DNA of 26,497 nt, from contig JAUXDG010000008.1 of assembly GCA_030618475.1 (NCBI GenBank), forward strand, positions 1 to 26,497, given 5' to 3'. The position numbers and the translations under genes were made by a program. The notes beneath the pieces are model-generated. The model searched no databases. It was not told the DNA's origin and saw nothing but the letters and a program-made list of their open reading frames with translations. The first letter of the stretch is position 1; each line of letters starts with the position of its first letter. Source of the stretch: Gammaproteobacteria bacterium. GTDB taxonomy: Bacteria > Pseudomonadota > Gammaproteobacteria > DSM-19610. Below are positions 7,434-15,802 of this stretch, in pieces.

Positions 7434-8831
7434 CTATTTTTTTACATGACGAATCATTCGCTTACGCCGCCTTTCCTGGCTGGGTGTCAATTTGTTGCGC
7501 CTGCCCTTATAGGGATTATCGCCGGTTTTGAACTCCAGACGGATGGGTGTACCCACCAACCGCAGTGCTTTTCGAAAATAATTGTTCAGATAACGCTTGT
7601 AAGTCTGCGGCAAGCGCGTCGTCTGATTACCGTGAATCACAATTACAGGTGGATTCTGCCCACCTTGATGGGCATAACGCAACTTGATCCTGCGCCCCCG
7701 GACCAGCGGCGGCTGATGGTCATTGACTGCCTGCTCCAGCAGCCGGGTCAACTCAGGCGTGCTAATTTTGATGACAGCGGCCCGGTAAGCTGTCTGTACG
7801 GCATCGAACAGATCACCAACACCGCTGCCGTGTAATGCGGAAATAAAATAACGCCCTGCAAAATCCAGGAATGGCAACCTGCGCTCCAGTTGACCGCGAA
7901 ACCACTGTCGCCGCTCGTCGTCGAGACCATCCCATTTATTCACTGCCACAAGCAGCGCCGTACCACTCTCGACGATATGCCCGGCCAGGGTGGCATCCTG
8001 TTCAGACACTTCATCAGCCTGGGCATCCAGCACCAGTATGACGACATTGGCATCATTGATCGCCTGCAGCGTTTTTATAACACTGAATTTCTCGATCGCC
8101 TCACTGACCCTGCTGCGCCGCCGCACCCCTGCAGTATCAATCAAAGTATATTCCTGACCATCACGCTCAAACGGAATATAGATGCTGTCGCGGGTGGTGC
8201 CCGGCTGGTCAAACACCAGCACACGTTGCTCGCCCAGCATGCGATTGATCAGTGTCGATTTACCCACATTAGGACGACCGACAACAGCGATGCGAATGCC
8301 CTTGGCATCAAGCGGCAATCTGTCCCCGGTATTTTCAAGTCCTGGCAGTTCGGCCAACACCTGATTGATCAGAGTATTGACACCACGGCCATGCGCAGCC
8401 GCAATGTGCAGCACTTCTCCAAGCCCGAGTGCGAAGGCTTCGGTAGTGACCGCCGTGGCATCCACACCATCCACCTTGTTCAAAGCCAGATAGCTCGGTT
8501 TGCCACTGCGGCGCAGGCGCTGGGCGATCTGTTCGTCGCTGAGATTAATGCCATCTCGGGCATCGAGCAGGAAAACAACGGCATCGGCCTCTTCCACTGC
8601 GAACCATACCTGGTCGGCCATCAGACGGTCCAGCCCCCGCTCATCGCCGACCAGACCACCGGTATCGACGACCAGGTAAGGGGCGTCACCCAGTTTGCCG
8701 TTTCCGTACTGCCGATCACGTGTCAGCCCCGGATAATCTGCCACCAGCGCGTCACGGCTTCGCGTTAACCGGTTAAACAGCGTTGACTTGCCAACGTTCG
8801 GGCGACCGATCAGTGCAATAACGGGAAGCAT
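7434..8831 (-). CDS. der: Ribosome-assembly GTPase Der (EngA)
   Basis: Essential tandem GTPase for maturation of the 50S subunit. The protein has 465 residues. The first G domain has P-loop GRPNVGKS at 9-16, DTGG at 56-59 and NKVD at 118-121. The second has GRPNVGKS at 185-192, DTAG at 232-235 and NKWD at 298-301. A KH-like domain and a basic tail ending RKRMIRHVKK follow. The start MLPVIALIGRPN at 8831 matches the family; the frame continues open to 9065 through a palindromic repeat and the bamB 3' end, which is not conserved sequence. It lies 28 bp after bamB, in the usual hisS-yfgM-bamB-der order. Confidence 0.98.
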   Translation of the reverse strand: MLPVIALIGRPNVGKSTLFNRLTRSRDALVADYPGLTRDRQYGNGKLGDAPYLVVDTGGLVGDERGLDRLMADQVWFAVEEADAVVFLLDARDGINLSDEQIAQRLRRSGKPSYLALNKVDGVDATAVTTEAFALGLGEVLHIAAAHGRGVNTLINQVLAELPGLENTGDRLPLDAKGIRIAVVGRPNVGKSTLINRMLGEQRVLVFDQPGTTRDSIYIPFERDGQEYTLIDTAGVRRRSRVSEAIEKFSVIKTLQAINDANVVILVLDAQADEVSEQDATLAGHIVESGTALLVAVNKWDGLDDERRQWFRGQLERRLPFLDFAGRYFISALHGSGVGDLFDAVQTAYRAAVIKISTPELTRLLEQAVNDHQPPLVRGRRIKLRYAHQGGQNPPVIVIHGNQTTRLPQTYKRYLNNYFRKALRLVGTPIRLEFKTGDNPYKGRRNKLTPSQERRRKRMIRHVKK

Positions 8832-8848
8832 GGATGTATCGGGTGAAC

Positions 8849-8875
8849 CGGGGACAGATTTAAAATCTGTCCCCG
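8849..8875. repeat. Short palindromic repeat, copy 1
   Basis: CGGGGACAGATTT (8849-8861) and AAATCTGTCCCCG (8863-8875) are perfect 13-bp inverted arms around one base. Related copies lie at 10695-10719 and 18459-18474. This copy covers the last codons and stop of bamB, so the GDRF tail of BamB is encoded by the repeat. It may also form a hairpin in the message between bamB and der. Confidence 0.8.
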
Positions 8876-10026
8876 AGCGGCTCAAGCTGGTAAAGAGCCA
8901 GTTTCCCACCAGCACCCAGAACCAACAGCCGATTTCCCGATAACGCGGCCGGTGGAGCCTGGATGCCGTCCTTGTCGACACGTACACGGCCGGCAATAGA
9001 ACCGTCTGTGCGGGATAACAGGTGAACATATCCTGCGAAATCGCCCACAGCCACATGCCCATCAATGACCGTTGGACCGGTCAGGGAACGGCGGCGTAAC
9101 TTGTCCTGTTTCCACAACGAAGCCCCGCTGCGCCGGTCCAATGCCCAGACTTCACTGTCTGCATCACTGATATAGACCTGTTGCCTGTCGACCGCAATAC
9201 CGGCATAGGCAGACATATCCCGATTCCAGATCTGGCGACCGTCCTGCAGGCTGATCGCCACCAGGCTTCCCTGGTAACTGGTGACATAAAGAACGCCGTC
9301 GCTAATAACGGGATCGACATCAATATCGACGATACGCTGCAACTCCGAACGCCCGCGCGAAACGGCAACAGCAGCCTCCCAGATCTGACGCCCGCTTTCG
9401 ACCTCCAGTGCGGTCATTTTGCCACTGGCAAAACCCGCCATTACGAGACCCTCTTCAACCAGCGGTGTACTGGTACCACGCAGTGTCAACACGGGAGCTG
9501 AGCGATCGTGGATCCAGATCCTTTCGCCACTTGCCGCGTCCAGCCCTGCAATATTACCGTCCACAGTCTGTACAATGACCATATCTTCATAGACCTGTGG
9601 AACCGACAACACCTCGCTGGATACCGATGTGCGCCAGCGTTCTTCGCCGTTATCTGCAGACAGTGCTACCAGATCCGCTTCACTGCTCCCTACCAGTACC
9701 AGACCTTCTCCCACACCCGGGCCTGCCGAGATAGCCACCCCGGTTTTGCTGCGCCAGACTTTCTTACCCTTTTCCAGCTCGTACGCCCATACACTTCCAT
9801 TCCTGTCAGCGACATAAACACGCTCATCAACAACCGTCGACACCAGTTTTACAAGCTGTTCATCGGTTCCATCACCGGTACTGCGACTCCAGAGACGACG
9901 TAGTTGAACCTGCTTATCAAAAGATTCGAGCTTTGCAGGCGGTTCTGAATTGTCATCATCACCAAACAGGGAACAGCCCGTTAAGACAATAAGGATGGGC
10001 AGCAGGGAAACAACAGACCGAATCAT
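8860..10026 (-). CDS. bamB: Outer-membrane assembly lipoprotein BamB
   Basis: Accessory lipoprotein of the BAM complex, which folds beta-barrel proteins into the outer membrane; it binds BamA. It has 388 residues with a signal peptide and lipobox LTGC (Cys18). A run of PQQ-like beta-propeller blades follows, seen as repeated GxxxWxx patterns such as GEERWRTSVSSEV and GRQIWNRDMSAY. The start overlaps the yfgM stop by 4 nt (ATGA). The C-terminal residues GDRF and the stop codon come from a palindromic repeat that has replaced the native end; this is unlikely to disturb the propeller, but it shows the repeat can land in coding sequence. Confidence 0.97.
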   Translation of the reverse strand: MIRSVVSLLPILIVLTGCSLFGDDDNSEPPAKLESFDKQVQLRRLWSRSTGDGTDEQLVKLVSTVVDERVYVADRNGSVWAYELEKGKKVWRSKTGVAISAGPGVGEGLVLVGSSEADLVALSADNGEERWRTSVSSEVLSVPQVYEDMVIVQTVDGNIAGLDAASGERIWIHDRSAPVLTLRGTSTPLVEEGLVMAGFASGKMTALEVESGRQIWEAAVAVSRGRSELQRIVDIDVDPVISDGVLYVTSYQGSLVAISLQDGRQIWNRDMSAYAGIAVDRQQVYISDADSEVWALDRRSGASLWKQDKLRRRSLTGPTVIDGHVAVGDFAGYVHLLSRTDGSIAGRVRVDKDGIQAPPAALSGNRLLVLGAGGKLALYQLEPLGDRF

Positions 10027-10688
10027 TGGCTCGGGTCGGCTGCACCGCTAACATTCTCATACTTGGCAGTCAGAAACGCCTGATTTGCCGCCTGTGCAGG
10101 CATCTGATCGATGGCCTGTTTATAGGCCCTGGCTGCCTGTTCCGGTTTGTTCTGCGCCATTGCCAGGTCGCCTTCCAGCTCTGAATACAGATAGCGATAA
10201 GCGCCCGGGTCCGTAACCGCACTCAGTAGCTGGGCTGCCGACTCATACTGCTGCTGCTCAATCGTCACACGCAGCAGGCGCAACCGCGCCGTGTGCTTGA
10301 CTTCCGTCGAAGCAGCATGATCCAGTGCCCACTGTAACTGAGCCTGCGCTGCAGCAAGCTCATTGTCCTGTACAGCAAGCTTGGCCAGCAACAATGCAGC
10401 AAGGGGTGCATAAGCTGACGAGGTATAATTGGTGATCAATTCACTGGCCTGTTTGCGCACCATCTCTGCCTCATCGTTATTTGCTGCCGCCATCATCTGA
10501 GCGTAGATGTTGGACGCGCTCAATGCCTGGGTTTCCTGGTAACTGAACCAGGCTTTACCTCCCAGCAGGATGGATACGCCTAGCAGCAGGCCGGTAATGA
10601 TCGAACTGCCGTTATCCTTCCACCATTTTTTTATTGCTTCTAGCTGCTCTTTTTCCGAGGCATGTATGTCCAACGGATTATCTCCCAA
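10023..10688 (-). CDS. yfgM: YfgM-like TPR membrane protein
   Basis: Inner-membrane protein known in E. coli to associate with the SecYEG translocon and the periplasmic chaperone PpiD. It has 221 residues. A cytoplasmic N-terminus with EKEQLEAIKKWWKDNG precedes one transmembrane helix at about residues 28-47. The periplasmic remainder is alpha-helical and TPR-like (AYRYLYSELEGDLAMAQNK, then ARAYKQAIDQMP). It overlaps bamB by 4 nt and follows hisS after 43 bp that contain a palindromic repeat. The position between hisS and bamB is the conserved one. Confidence 0.95.
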   Translation of the reverse strand: MGDNPLDIHASEKEQLEAIKKWWKDNGSSIITGLLLGVSILLGGKAWFSYQETQALSASNIYAQMMAAANNDEAEMVRKQASELITNYTSSAYAPLAALLLAKLAVQDNELAAAQAQLQWALDHAASTEVKHTARLRLLRVTIEQQQYESAAQLLSAVTDPGAYRYLYSELEGDLAMAQNKPEQAARAYKQAIDQMPAQAANQAFLTAKYENVSGAADPSQ

Positions 10689-10694
10689 TACAGA

Positions 10695-10719
10695 GGGGAC
10701 AGGGTTTAAATCTGTCCCC
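10695..10719. repeat. Short palindromic repeat, copy 2
   Basis: GGGGACAG (10695-10702) and CTGTCCCC (10712-10719) flank GGTTTAAAT. It is a slightly imperfect relative of the copy at 8849-8875, in the 43-bp gap between hisS and yfgM. Confidence 0.75.
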
Positions 10720-10731
10720 GTTAATTAATAT

Positions 10732-12006
10732 TCACCAGTCAAACAGCTGGGCAAGTCGGCCATCCAGCGCATCATAAGAGACTGTTTCCTGGTCCTTGCG
10801 TTCACGCAGGGGCTTGATACCGATTTCGCGCCTTTGCACCTCGTCTTCACCCAGCACCAGGGCATAACGCGCCCCACTGCGGTCGGCCTTTTTAAACTGG
10901 CTTTTGAAACTGCCACCACCACAATGGGTCACTATACGCAACTTCGGCAATGCGTCACGCAAGCGCTCGGATAACAAGAGTCCCTGTCGCTGCGCCTGCT
11001 CCCCTACCGTCACGATATAGAGATGAGGCGAAGCATCCGGCACCCTGGCACCCTGGTTTTCCAGCAACGCGATTATACGCTCAAGCCCCAGGGCAAAACC
11101 CACAGCAGGCGTTGCCCGCCCCCCCAGGTACTCCATCAGGACATCGTAACGGCCGCCAGCGCATACCGTGCCCTGCGCACCCAACTGATCGGTGACCCAT
11201 TCAAAAACGGTGCGACCATAGTAATCCAGACCGCGCACCAGATGCGGATTGATGTCATAGTCAAGCCCGGCGGCATCCAGCAAGGCACACAGGGTTTCAA
11301 AATGCGCCTGCGAATCCTCATCAATAAAGTCGGCGAGTTTGGGTGCCTCTTCGAGTAGCGCCTGTACCTGAAGATTCTTGCTATCCAGGATCCGCAAGGG
11401 GTTGGTTTCCAGGCGCCGCTGGCTGTCCGCGTCGAGCTGGTCGAAAACAGTCTTTAAATAGACCACCAGTTCACCACGGTATCGATCACGAGCCTCACTG
11501 GTTCCCAGGGAATTCACCTGCAGAGACAGCTGCTCCAGACCCAGTCGTTTCCACAAGCGCGCGGTCAACATCAGAAGCTCAGCATCAACATCCGGCCCCT
11601 CAAGCCCGAACACTTCGACACCAACCTGGTAGAACTGGCGATAACGCCCTTTCTGCGGACGTTCGTGCCGGAACATGGGTCCCGTATACCAAAGACGCTG
11701 CACCTGCTTGTTTGTGAGGCTGTGTTGTATACAGGCGCGCGCGCAGCCGGCTGTCCCCTCCGGACGCAGGCTCAGATTGTCGCCGTTACGGTCATCAAAG
11801 GTATACATTTCCTTTTCTACAATATCCGTCACTTCGCCAATCGAGCGTTTGAATAATTCGGTTTTCTCAACGATAGGCATGCGGATCTCGCGGAATCCGT
11901 ATGATTCAAGAACCGCGCGAATGGTGTCTTCCGCGAACTGCCACACGGACGACTGCGCTGGCAGGATATCATTCATACCACGTATGGCCTGCAGGGCATT
12001 TACCAT
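10732..12006 (-). CDS. hisS: Histidyl-tRNA synthetase
   Basis: Charges tRNA-His with histidine. The protein has 424 residues, as in E. coli. Class II motifs are visible: motif 1 region MPIVEKTELFKRSIGE, the SLRPEGTAG block, motif 2 in MFRHERPQKGRYRQFYQ, the histidine-binding LVRGLDYYGRTVFEW and motif 3 VGFALGLERI. The C-terminal anticodon-binding domain carries GGSFKSQFKKADRSGA. It begins directly after the rodZ stop; the ispG gene usually found between rodZ and hisS is absent here. Confidence 0.98.
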   Translation of the reverse strand: MVNALQAIRGMNDILPAQSSVWQFAEDTIRAVLESYGFREIRMPIVEKTELFKRSIGEVTDIVEKEMYTFDDRNGDNLSLRPEGTAGCARACIQHSLTNKQVQRLWYTGPMFRHERPQKGRYRQFYQVGVEVFGLEGPDVDAELLMLTARLWKRLGLEQLSLQVNSLGTSEARDRYRGELVVYLKTVFDQLDADSQRRLETNPLRILDSKNLQVQALLEEAPKLADFIDEDSQAHFETLCALLDAAGLDYDINPHLVRGLDYYGRTVFEWVTDQLGAQGTVCAGGRYDVLMEYLGGRATPAVGFALGLERIIALLENQGARVPDASPHLYIVTVGEQAQRQGLLLSERLRDALPKLRIVTHCGGGSFKSQFKKADRSGARYALVLGEDEVQRREIGIKPLRERKDQETVSYDALDGRLAQLFDW

Positions 12007-12007
12007 A

Positions 12008-12970
12008 TCAGTCGTCCAGGGTCAGGCGTGCCACTTTGCCACGCTGATGCGATGTTATATCCACTGCCTCACCCCTGTAGGTGATTTCGACGCCGGGCGC
12101 ATTGCCGAGCAAAATCTGTATCGGCGGTTCAGCACGAACCGTGCGCTCGCTACCGGCAGGCTGGACACCGACAACCAGCTTGCGTCCATTGGCTTCCATC
12201 TCCACCCAGCTGTCTTCGATGAAGCGCATTTGTATGACTGCAGGGCCGGCCGCTTGAGGCGCAGGTTTGCGGGACTCAGGCGACTTTTCTTTATCAGCCT
12301 CTGCTTCGACACTAATCGTCTGCTTTGGCTCAGACTGCTTTTCTTCATCAGATTCAGGTTGGCCGACAAGCGCTCCACCGACCACGGATTGAACGGTTTC
12401 GGGCACTTCCGCTGATATGACCGGTTCCTCCCCGACCGGCAATTCATCCGGCGCGGGCAACAAAACAGTTTCAGCGGACTCTGGCGATTCTTCCGATCCA
12501 GCCAATGGCAGCTGCAACTGATCTGACACCGGTTCACTGCTACGCTGTGACCATAATCGTTCCACGGCCGGCACACCGTAGATAATCATGACTGCCAGGG
12601 CAGCCAGCAACAGAATCCACACAAGCCATTTCATGCGCGGCAATGAAACACCCGATCGACGCATACCGACACGCTTTAGTGGCGCTGGCCGGTACTCATT
12701 CACCAGGGGTAGCTGTGCTGTCAAAGACGTATCATCAAGGCCCAGCAGACGTGCATAAGATCTGACATAGCCACGCAGAAAAGTCTGCGCCGGGACCTTC
12801 GCTTCATCCCCGTTTTCGATGGCACGAACAATTTCCGGCTGCAGATGCAGATCAGCAGCAACCGATTCCAGGCTGCGTTGCTGCTCCTCGCGGACTGCAG
12901 CCAGCGTGGCTCCAACAGAAGTGAGCCCGAACTGACGCTCCTGGTTTGTATCGGCTTCCCTATCGCTCAA
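12008..12970 (-). CDS. rodZ: Cytoskeletal/cell-shape protein RodZ
   Basis: Links MreB to the elongasome and keeps the rod shape. The protein has 320 residues. An N-terminal helix-turn-helix domain (about 18-85; GATLAAVREEQQRSLESVAA) precedes a transmembrane helix at about 115-134. A low-complexity periplasmic linker rich in Glu, Pro and Ser (about 140-235) leads to the C-terminal DUF4115 beta domain containing EDSWVEMEANGRKLV. It overlaps pilW by 11 nt and ends 1 bp before hisS. The order rlmN-pilW-rodZ is conserved in gammaproteobacteria with type IV pili. Confidence 0.95.
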   Translation of the reverse strand: MSDREADTNQERQFGLTSVGATLAAVREEQQRSLESVAADLHLQPEIVRAIENGDEAKVPAQTFLRGYVRSYARLLGLDDTSLTAQLPLVNEYRPAPLKRVGMRRSGVSLPRMKWLVWILLLAALAVMIIYGVPAVERLWSQRSSEPVSDQLQLPLAGSEESPESAETVLLPAPDELPVGEEPVISAEVPETVQSVVGGALVGQPESDEEKQSEPKQTISVEAEADKEKSPESRKPAPQAAGPAVIQMRFIEDSWVEMEANGRKLVVGVQPAGSERTVRAEPPIQILLGNAPGVEITYRGEAVDITSHQRGKVARLTLDD

Positions 12971-13733
12971 GCTGCTTGCGCTCCCACTGTGCCAACGCCT
13001 GGGTTTCGTCCGACTCGGGATGCTGGTTCTTGAGTACCAGAGCGTAACTGGCTAGCGCGTCCCGATCGTCGAGCGCTGCTTCTGTTCGCACGCCAATCCA
13101 TAAGAACTCGGGCGTCAATGCTCCCACTTCCTGCAAACGCTGCAGATAAGCCCTGCTGGCGAGATATTTCTGTTGCGAAAAGCTGCTGCGGATCATTTCG
13201 CGCAGTGCGGGTTTATATTTCCGGTTCACCTGCAAGGCATTGCGGAAATACTTATCCGCCAGCTCGATATCGGGGCGCTTTCGTGCACAGATCCCGGCAT
13301 TGGTATAGACCATCTCCGGGTAACGATAGAGAGGATCCTTCAGCGCTGCCATAAACATTTTATCGGCTTCTTCGAGGCGCCCGTCGCGGCACATAAACTG
13401 ACCATAATTATTCAGCGTCAGTGAATCCCTCCGATTCAGCTTGTATGCCTTGTGATAGTGTTTGTCAGCCAGCTTATCTTCACCAAGTTTTTCGTACAGA
13501 ATTGCTATCGAAGTGTGTGCGAGCTGGTAATTCGAATTCTGCTTCAGGGCCTTTTGCAATTTTTCCATGGAGGATACATACATGCCTTCACGCATATATT
13601 CAATTCCCAGCTGCGTATTGATTTCAGCAGGGTCCTGTTTTTTCTGCTTGTTGCCGGATTTGGTCTGAACCGAGGAACAGGCACCAAGTAATGAAAGCGT
13701 CAACACCAAACACACCACAAAATAACCACGCAT
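12960..13733 (-). CDS. pilW: Type IV pilus biogenesis lipoprotein PilW/PilF
   Basis: Pilotin-type TPR lipoprotein; in Pseudomonas (PilF) and Neisseria (PilW) it helps localise and assemble the secretin PilQ. It has 257 residues with a lipoprotein signal (LLGAC, Cys19). Consecutive TPR motifs follow, for example NTQLGIEYMREGMY, then AHTSIAILYEKLG and LNNYGQFMCRDGRLEEADK. The ATG overlaps the rlmN stop by one base (TGATG). No other pilus gene is in the window, so pilus production is inferred from this gene alone. The symbol pilF is also used. Confidence 0.93.
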   Translation of the reverse strand: MRGYFVVCLVLTLSLLGACSSVQTKSGNKQKKQDPAEINTQLGIEYMREGMYVSSMEKLQKALKQNSNYQLAHTSIAILYEKLGEDKLADKHYHKAYKLNRRDSLTLNNYGQFMCRDGRLEEADKMFMAALKDPLYRYPEMVYTNAGICARKRPDIELADKYFRNALQVNRKYKPALREMIRSSFSQQKYLASRAYLQRLQEVGALTPEFLWIGVRTEAALDDRDALASYALVLKNQHPESDETQALAQWERKQLER

Positions 13734-14833
13734 CAGCTCAGCCCTCCAGTTGCTTCCGCCGCAAAGCGCTCACGACGCCGCGTACGATCCTTAAAATCAC
13801 CCGCCAGCTGTCCACAGGCGGCGTCAATATCATCTCCCCGTGTCTTGCGGGTAATAGTCACGATCCCCGAACGATGCAGGATGTCACGAAAACTTTCGAT
13901 GCGTTCCGGACTGCTTCTGCGATACATCGTTGCCGGGAACGGGTTAAAGGGAATAAGGTTCAGCTTGGATGGCACATGCCGCAACAACTGCGCCAATGCC
14001 CGCGCCTGCTTGTCACTGTCATTCACTCCATCCAGCATGACATACTCTACCGTGAGTCGACGCCTGCCCTCACCGACATAGTTTTTACAAGCCTGCAGGA
14101 CTTCATGAATAGCATACTTCCGATTCAAGGGCACCAGCTTGCTGCGCAGCTCATCATCCGCGGCATGTAGCGACAAGGCCAGGCTGATATCCGTCACATC
14201 TGCCAGCTGCTGAAGGCCCGGCACAACACCCGCCGTACTCAAGGTCACCCGCCGCTTGGATAACGCATAGGCAAAATCATCCTGCATCAGGTGAGTGGCG
14301 CGTATCACATTATCAAAATTCAGCAAGGGCTCGCCCATGCCCATGAACACCACATTGGATATCGGCCGTGAATCAGTGCCGCCGAGCAGGCGATTAACCG
14401 TCCACAGCTGGCCGATAATTTCCGCGGTCGACAGATTTCGGTTAAAACCCTGCCGGGCGGTTGAACAAAAGCTGCAATTGAGTGCACAGCCCACTTGCGA
14501 AGAAATACACAGCGTGGCCCGCTCGGCCTCCGGAATGTACACACTTTCAATACGATTCCCATCGGCGAGCTCAAACAGCCATTTACGTGAACCATCCGAA
14601 GAGTTCTGATCGGCAACGACAGTCAGACCATGAATCTCAGCCACCGCTTTCAGATCTTCACGCAGCGCCTTGCTGAGGTTTGTCATGGCGTCGAAATCCA
14701 CGACGCCCTGCTGGTGAATCCATTTGAGAAGCTGTTGGGCGCGAAAAGGTTTTTCACCACGGGCTTGAAACCAGGCTGCCATGGCAGCCCGGTCGAAATT
14801 CATCAAGTTCAGTTTTTTTATTTCCATGCCCAT
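13733..14833 (-). CDS. rlmN: Dual-specificity 23S rRNA/tRNA adenine-C2 methyltransferase RlmN
   Basis: Radical SAM enzyme that methylates C2 of A2503 in 23S rRNA and A37 in some tRNAs. From the ATG at 14833 it has 366 residues. The radical-SAM cluster ligands are Cys116, Cys120 and Cys123 in VGCALNCSFC. The two catalytic cysteines of the family are at about 109 (ATLCISSQ) and 340 (DDIDAACGQLAGD). GEKPFRAQQLLKW and MGMGEPLLN are typical. The frame is open to 14953 but that extension is not family-like; 14833 and 14827 are both plausible starts, without a strong ribosome binding site. It is the first gene of the leftward train towards mlaA. ndk, a frequent upstream neighbour, is absent. Confidence 0.96.
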   Translation of the reverse strand: MGMEIKKLNLMNFDRAAMAAWFQARGEKPFRAQQLLKWIHQQGVVDFDAMTNLSKALREDLKAVAEIHGLTVVADQNSSDGSRKWLFELADGNRIESVYIPEAERATLCISSQVGCALNCSFCSTARQGFNRNLSTAEIIGQLWTVNRLLGGTDSRPISNVVFMGMGEPLLNFDNVIRATHLMQDDFAYALSKRRVTLSTAGVVPGLQQLADVTDISLALSLHAADDELRSKLVPLNRKYAIHEVLQACKNYVGEGRRRLTVEYVMLDGVNDSDKQARALAQLLRHVPSKLNLIPFNPFPATMYRRSSPERIESFRDILHRSGIVTITRKTRGDDIDAACGQLAGDFKDRTRRRERFAAEATGGLS

Positions 14834-15234
14834 AACTACAGGTCTAAACAGTCCGGCACGGCGCGTCAGCAAGCGGCTCCAATACCACACCCCCTCTGCG
14901 CCCTTAAATTCGGACTCTTCGTTAAATTCCCTAAATATCTGTGGCTTAGCCAACTGAAATTTAATTGCCTAGTGTACCTGCTCAGTCGGGATGCAGGCAA
15001 TCGGACTCAGCAAATACAATGAGCGAACGGCTCCCTCCCCCGCAAGCCCTGTAAAAACCCCGGGCCACACAGATAACGCTATGATTAAATTAATAAAATA
15101 ATAACATATTGCGGGATGCCGGCAAGCTTTCCGACGTATTTCCCAATGTACCCGGAAATGCCTGATGATCTTCTGCGTTGAGAACTCAACCCACAATACC
15201 AGCTTGAACGGGTGGTTATTGTTGTTTACCCGAA
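14834..15234. other. Gene-free gap between iscX and rlmN
   Basis: About 400 bp with no recognisable gene. It contains an AT-rich block (roughly 15082-15110) that could hold a leftward promoter for the rlmN train, and a small inverted repeat TGGCT/AGCCA near 14942-14952. An ATTTCC/GGAAAT pair near 15139-15160 may be a weak hairpin after iscX. None of these is convincing alone. In many relatives ndk lies here. Confidence 0.5.
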
Positions 15235-15435
15235 TTATTCCCGCTCTTCGATCCACGCCATTTGAATGGCTTCGAGGATTTTTTCACCGGAATGTTCAGG
15301 TTCATCGTCAAATTCATCGAGCCCCAGCACCCATTTGCGCAAATCCATGAAATTCACATGCAGGGGATCGACATCGGGGTATTTTTCATCCAGCTCAATG
15401 GCTATATCGAGTGAGTCTGTCCACTTCAAGCTCAC
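15235..15435 (-). CDS. iscX: IscX (YfhJ), Fe-S assembly accessory protein
   Basis: Small acidic protein that binds iron and IscS and tunes Fe-S cluster assembly. It has 66 residues, the standard size, with the family features LKWTDSLDIAIELDEKYPD, then LHVNFMDLRKWVLGL and a final ILEAIQMAWIEE. It is the last gene of the isc operon, 19 bp after fdx. Confidence 0.96.
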   Translation of the reverse strand: MSLKWTDSLDIAIELDEKYPDVDPLHVNFMDLRKWVLGLDEFDDEPEHSGEKILEAIQMAWIEERE

Positions 15436-15454
15436 GATACTCCTCCTTTATCCA

Positions 15455-15796
15455 CTAGTGACTCTCGCTCACCATATTGATGGTGTATTTAGGAATTTCA
15501 ATGACCAGGTCCTGATCCGCAATTTCAGCCTGGCAACTCAGACGTGAGTCAGGCTCAAGCCCCCAGGCCTTGTCCAACAGGTCGTCTTCGTCTTCATCAG
15601 ATTCTTCCAGGGAATCGAAACCCTCCCGCACATAGACGTGACACGTCGTGCAGGCGCAGGATTTCTCACACGCATGTTCGATTTCTATGCCATTGGCCAA
15701 TGCAGCATCACAAATCGTCGTGCCGGACTTGGCCTCGACCACCGCGCCTTGCGGACATATTTCTTCATGGGGCAGGAAAATAATCTGCGGCATCAT
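15455..15796 (-). CDS. fdx: Isc-type [2Fe-2S] ferredoxin
   Basis: Electron donor for Fe-S cluster assembly on the Isc machinery. It has 113 residues. The cluster ligands are Cys43, Cys49 and Cys52 in HACEKSCACTTCH and Cys88 in SRLSCQAEI; the Cys47 seen in this subfamily is also present. The protein starts MMPQIIFLPHEEICP, so either of two adjacent ATGs (15796 or 15793) could be used. It lies 6 bp after hscA. Confidence 0.97.
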   Translation of the reverse strand: MMPQIIFLPHEEICPQGAVVEAKSGTTICDAALANGIEIEHACEKSCACTTCHVYVREGFDSLEESDEDEDDLLDKAWGLEPDSRLSCQAEIADQDLVIEIPKYTINMVSESH

Positions 15797-15802
15797 TTAA
15801 AC

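Noticed and set aside
7890..8768. Long open frame on the + strand opposite der (292 codons)
   Set aside because: Antisense shadow of der, with a composition typical of a reversed coding strand (many His, Arg and Gln) and no recognisable domain.
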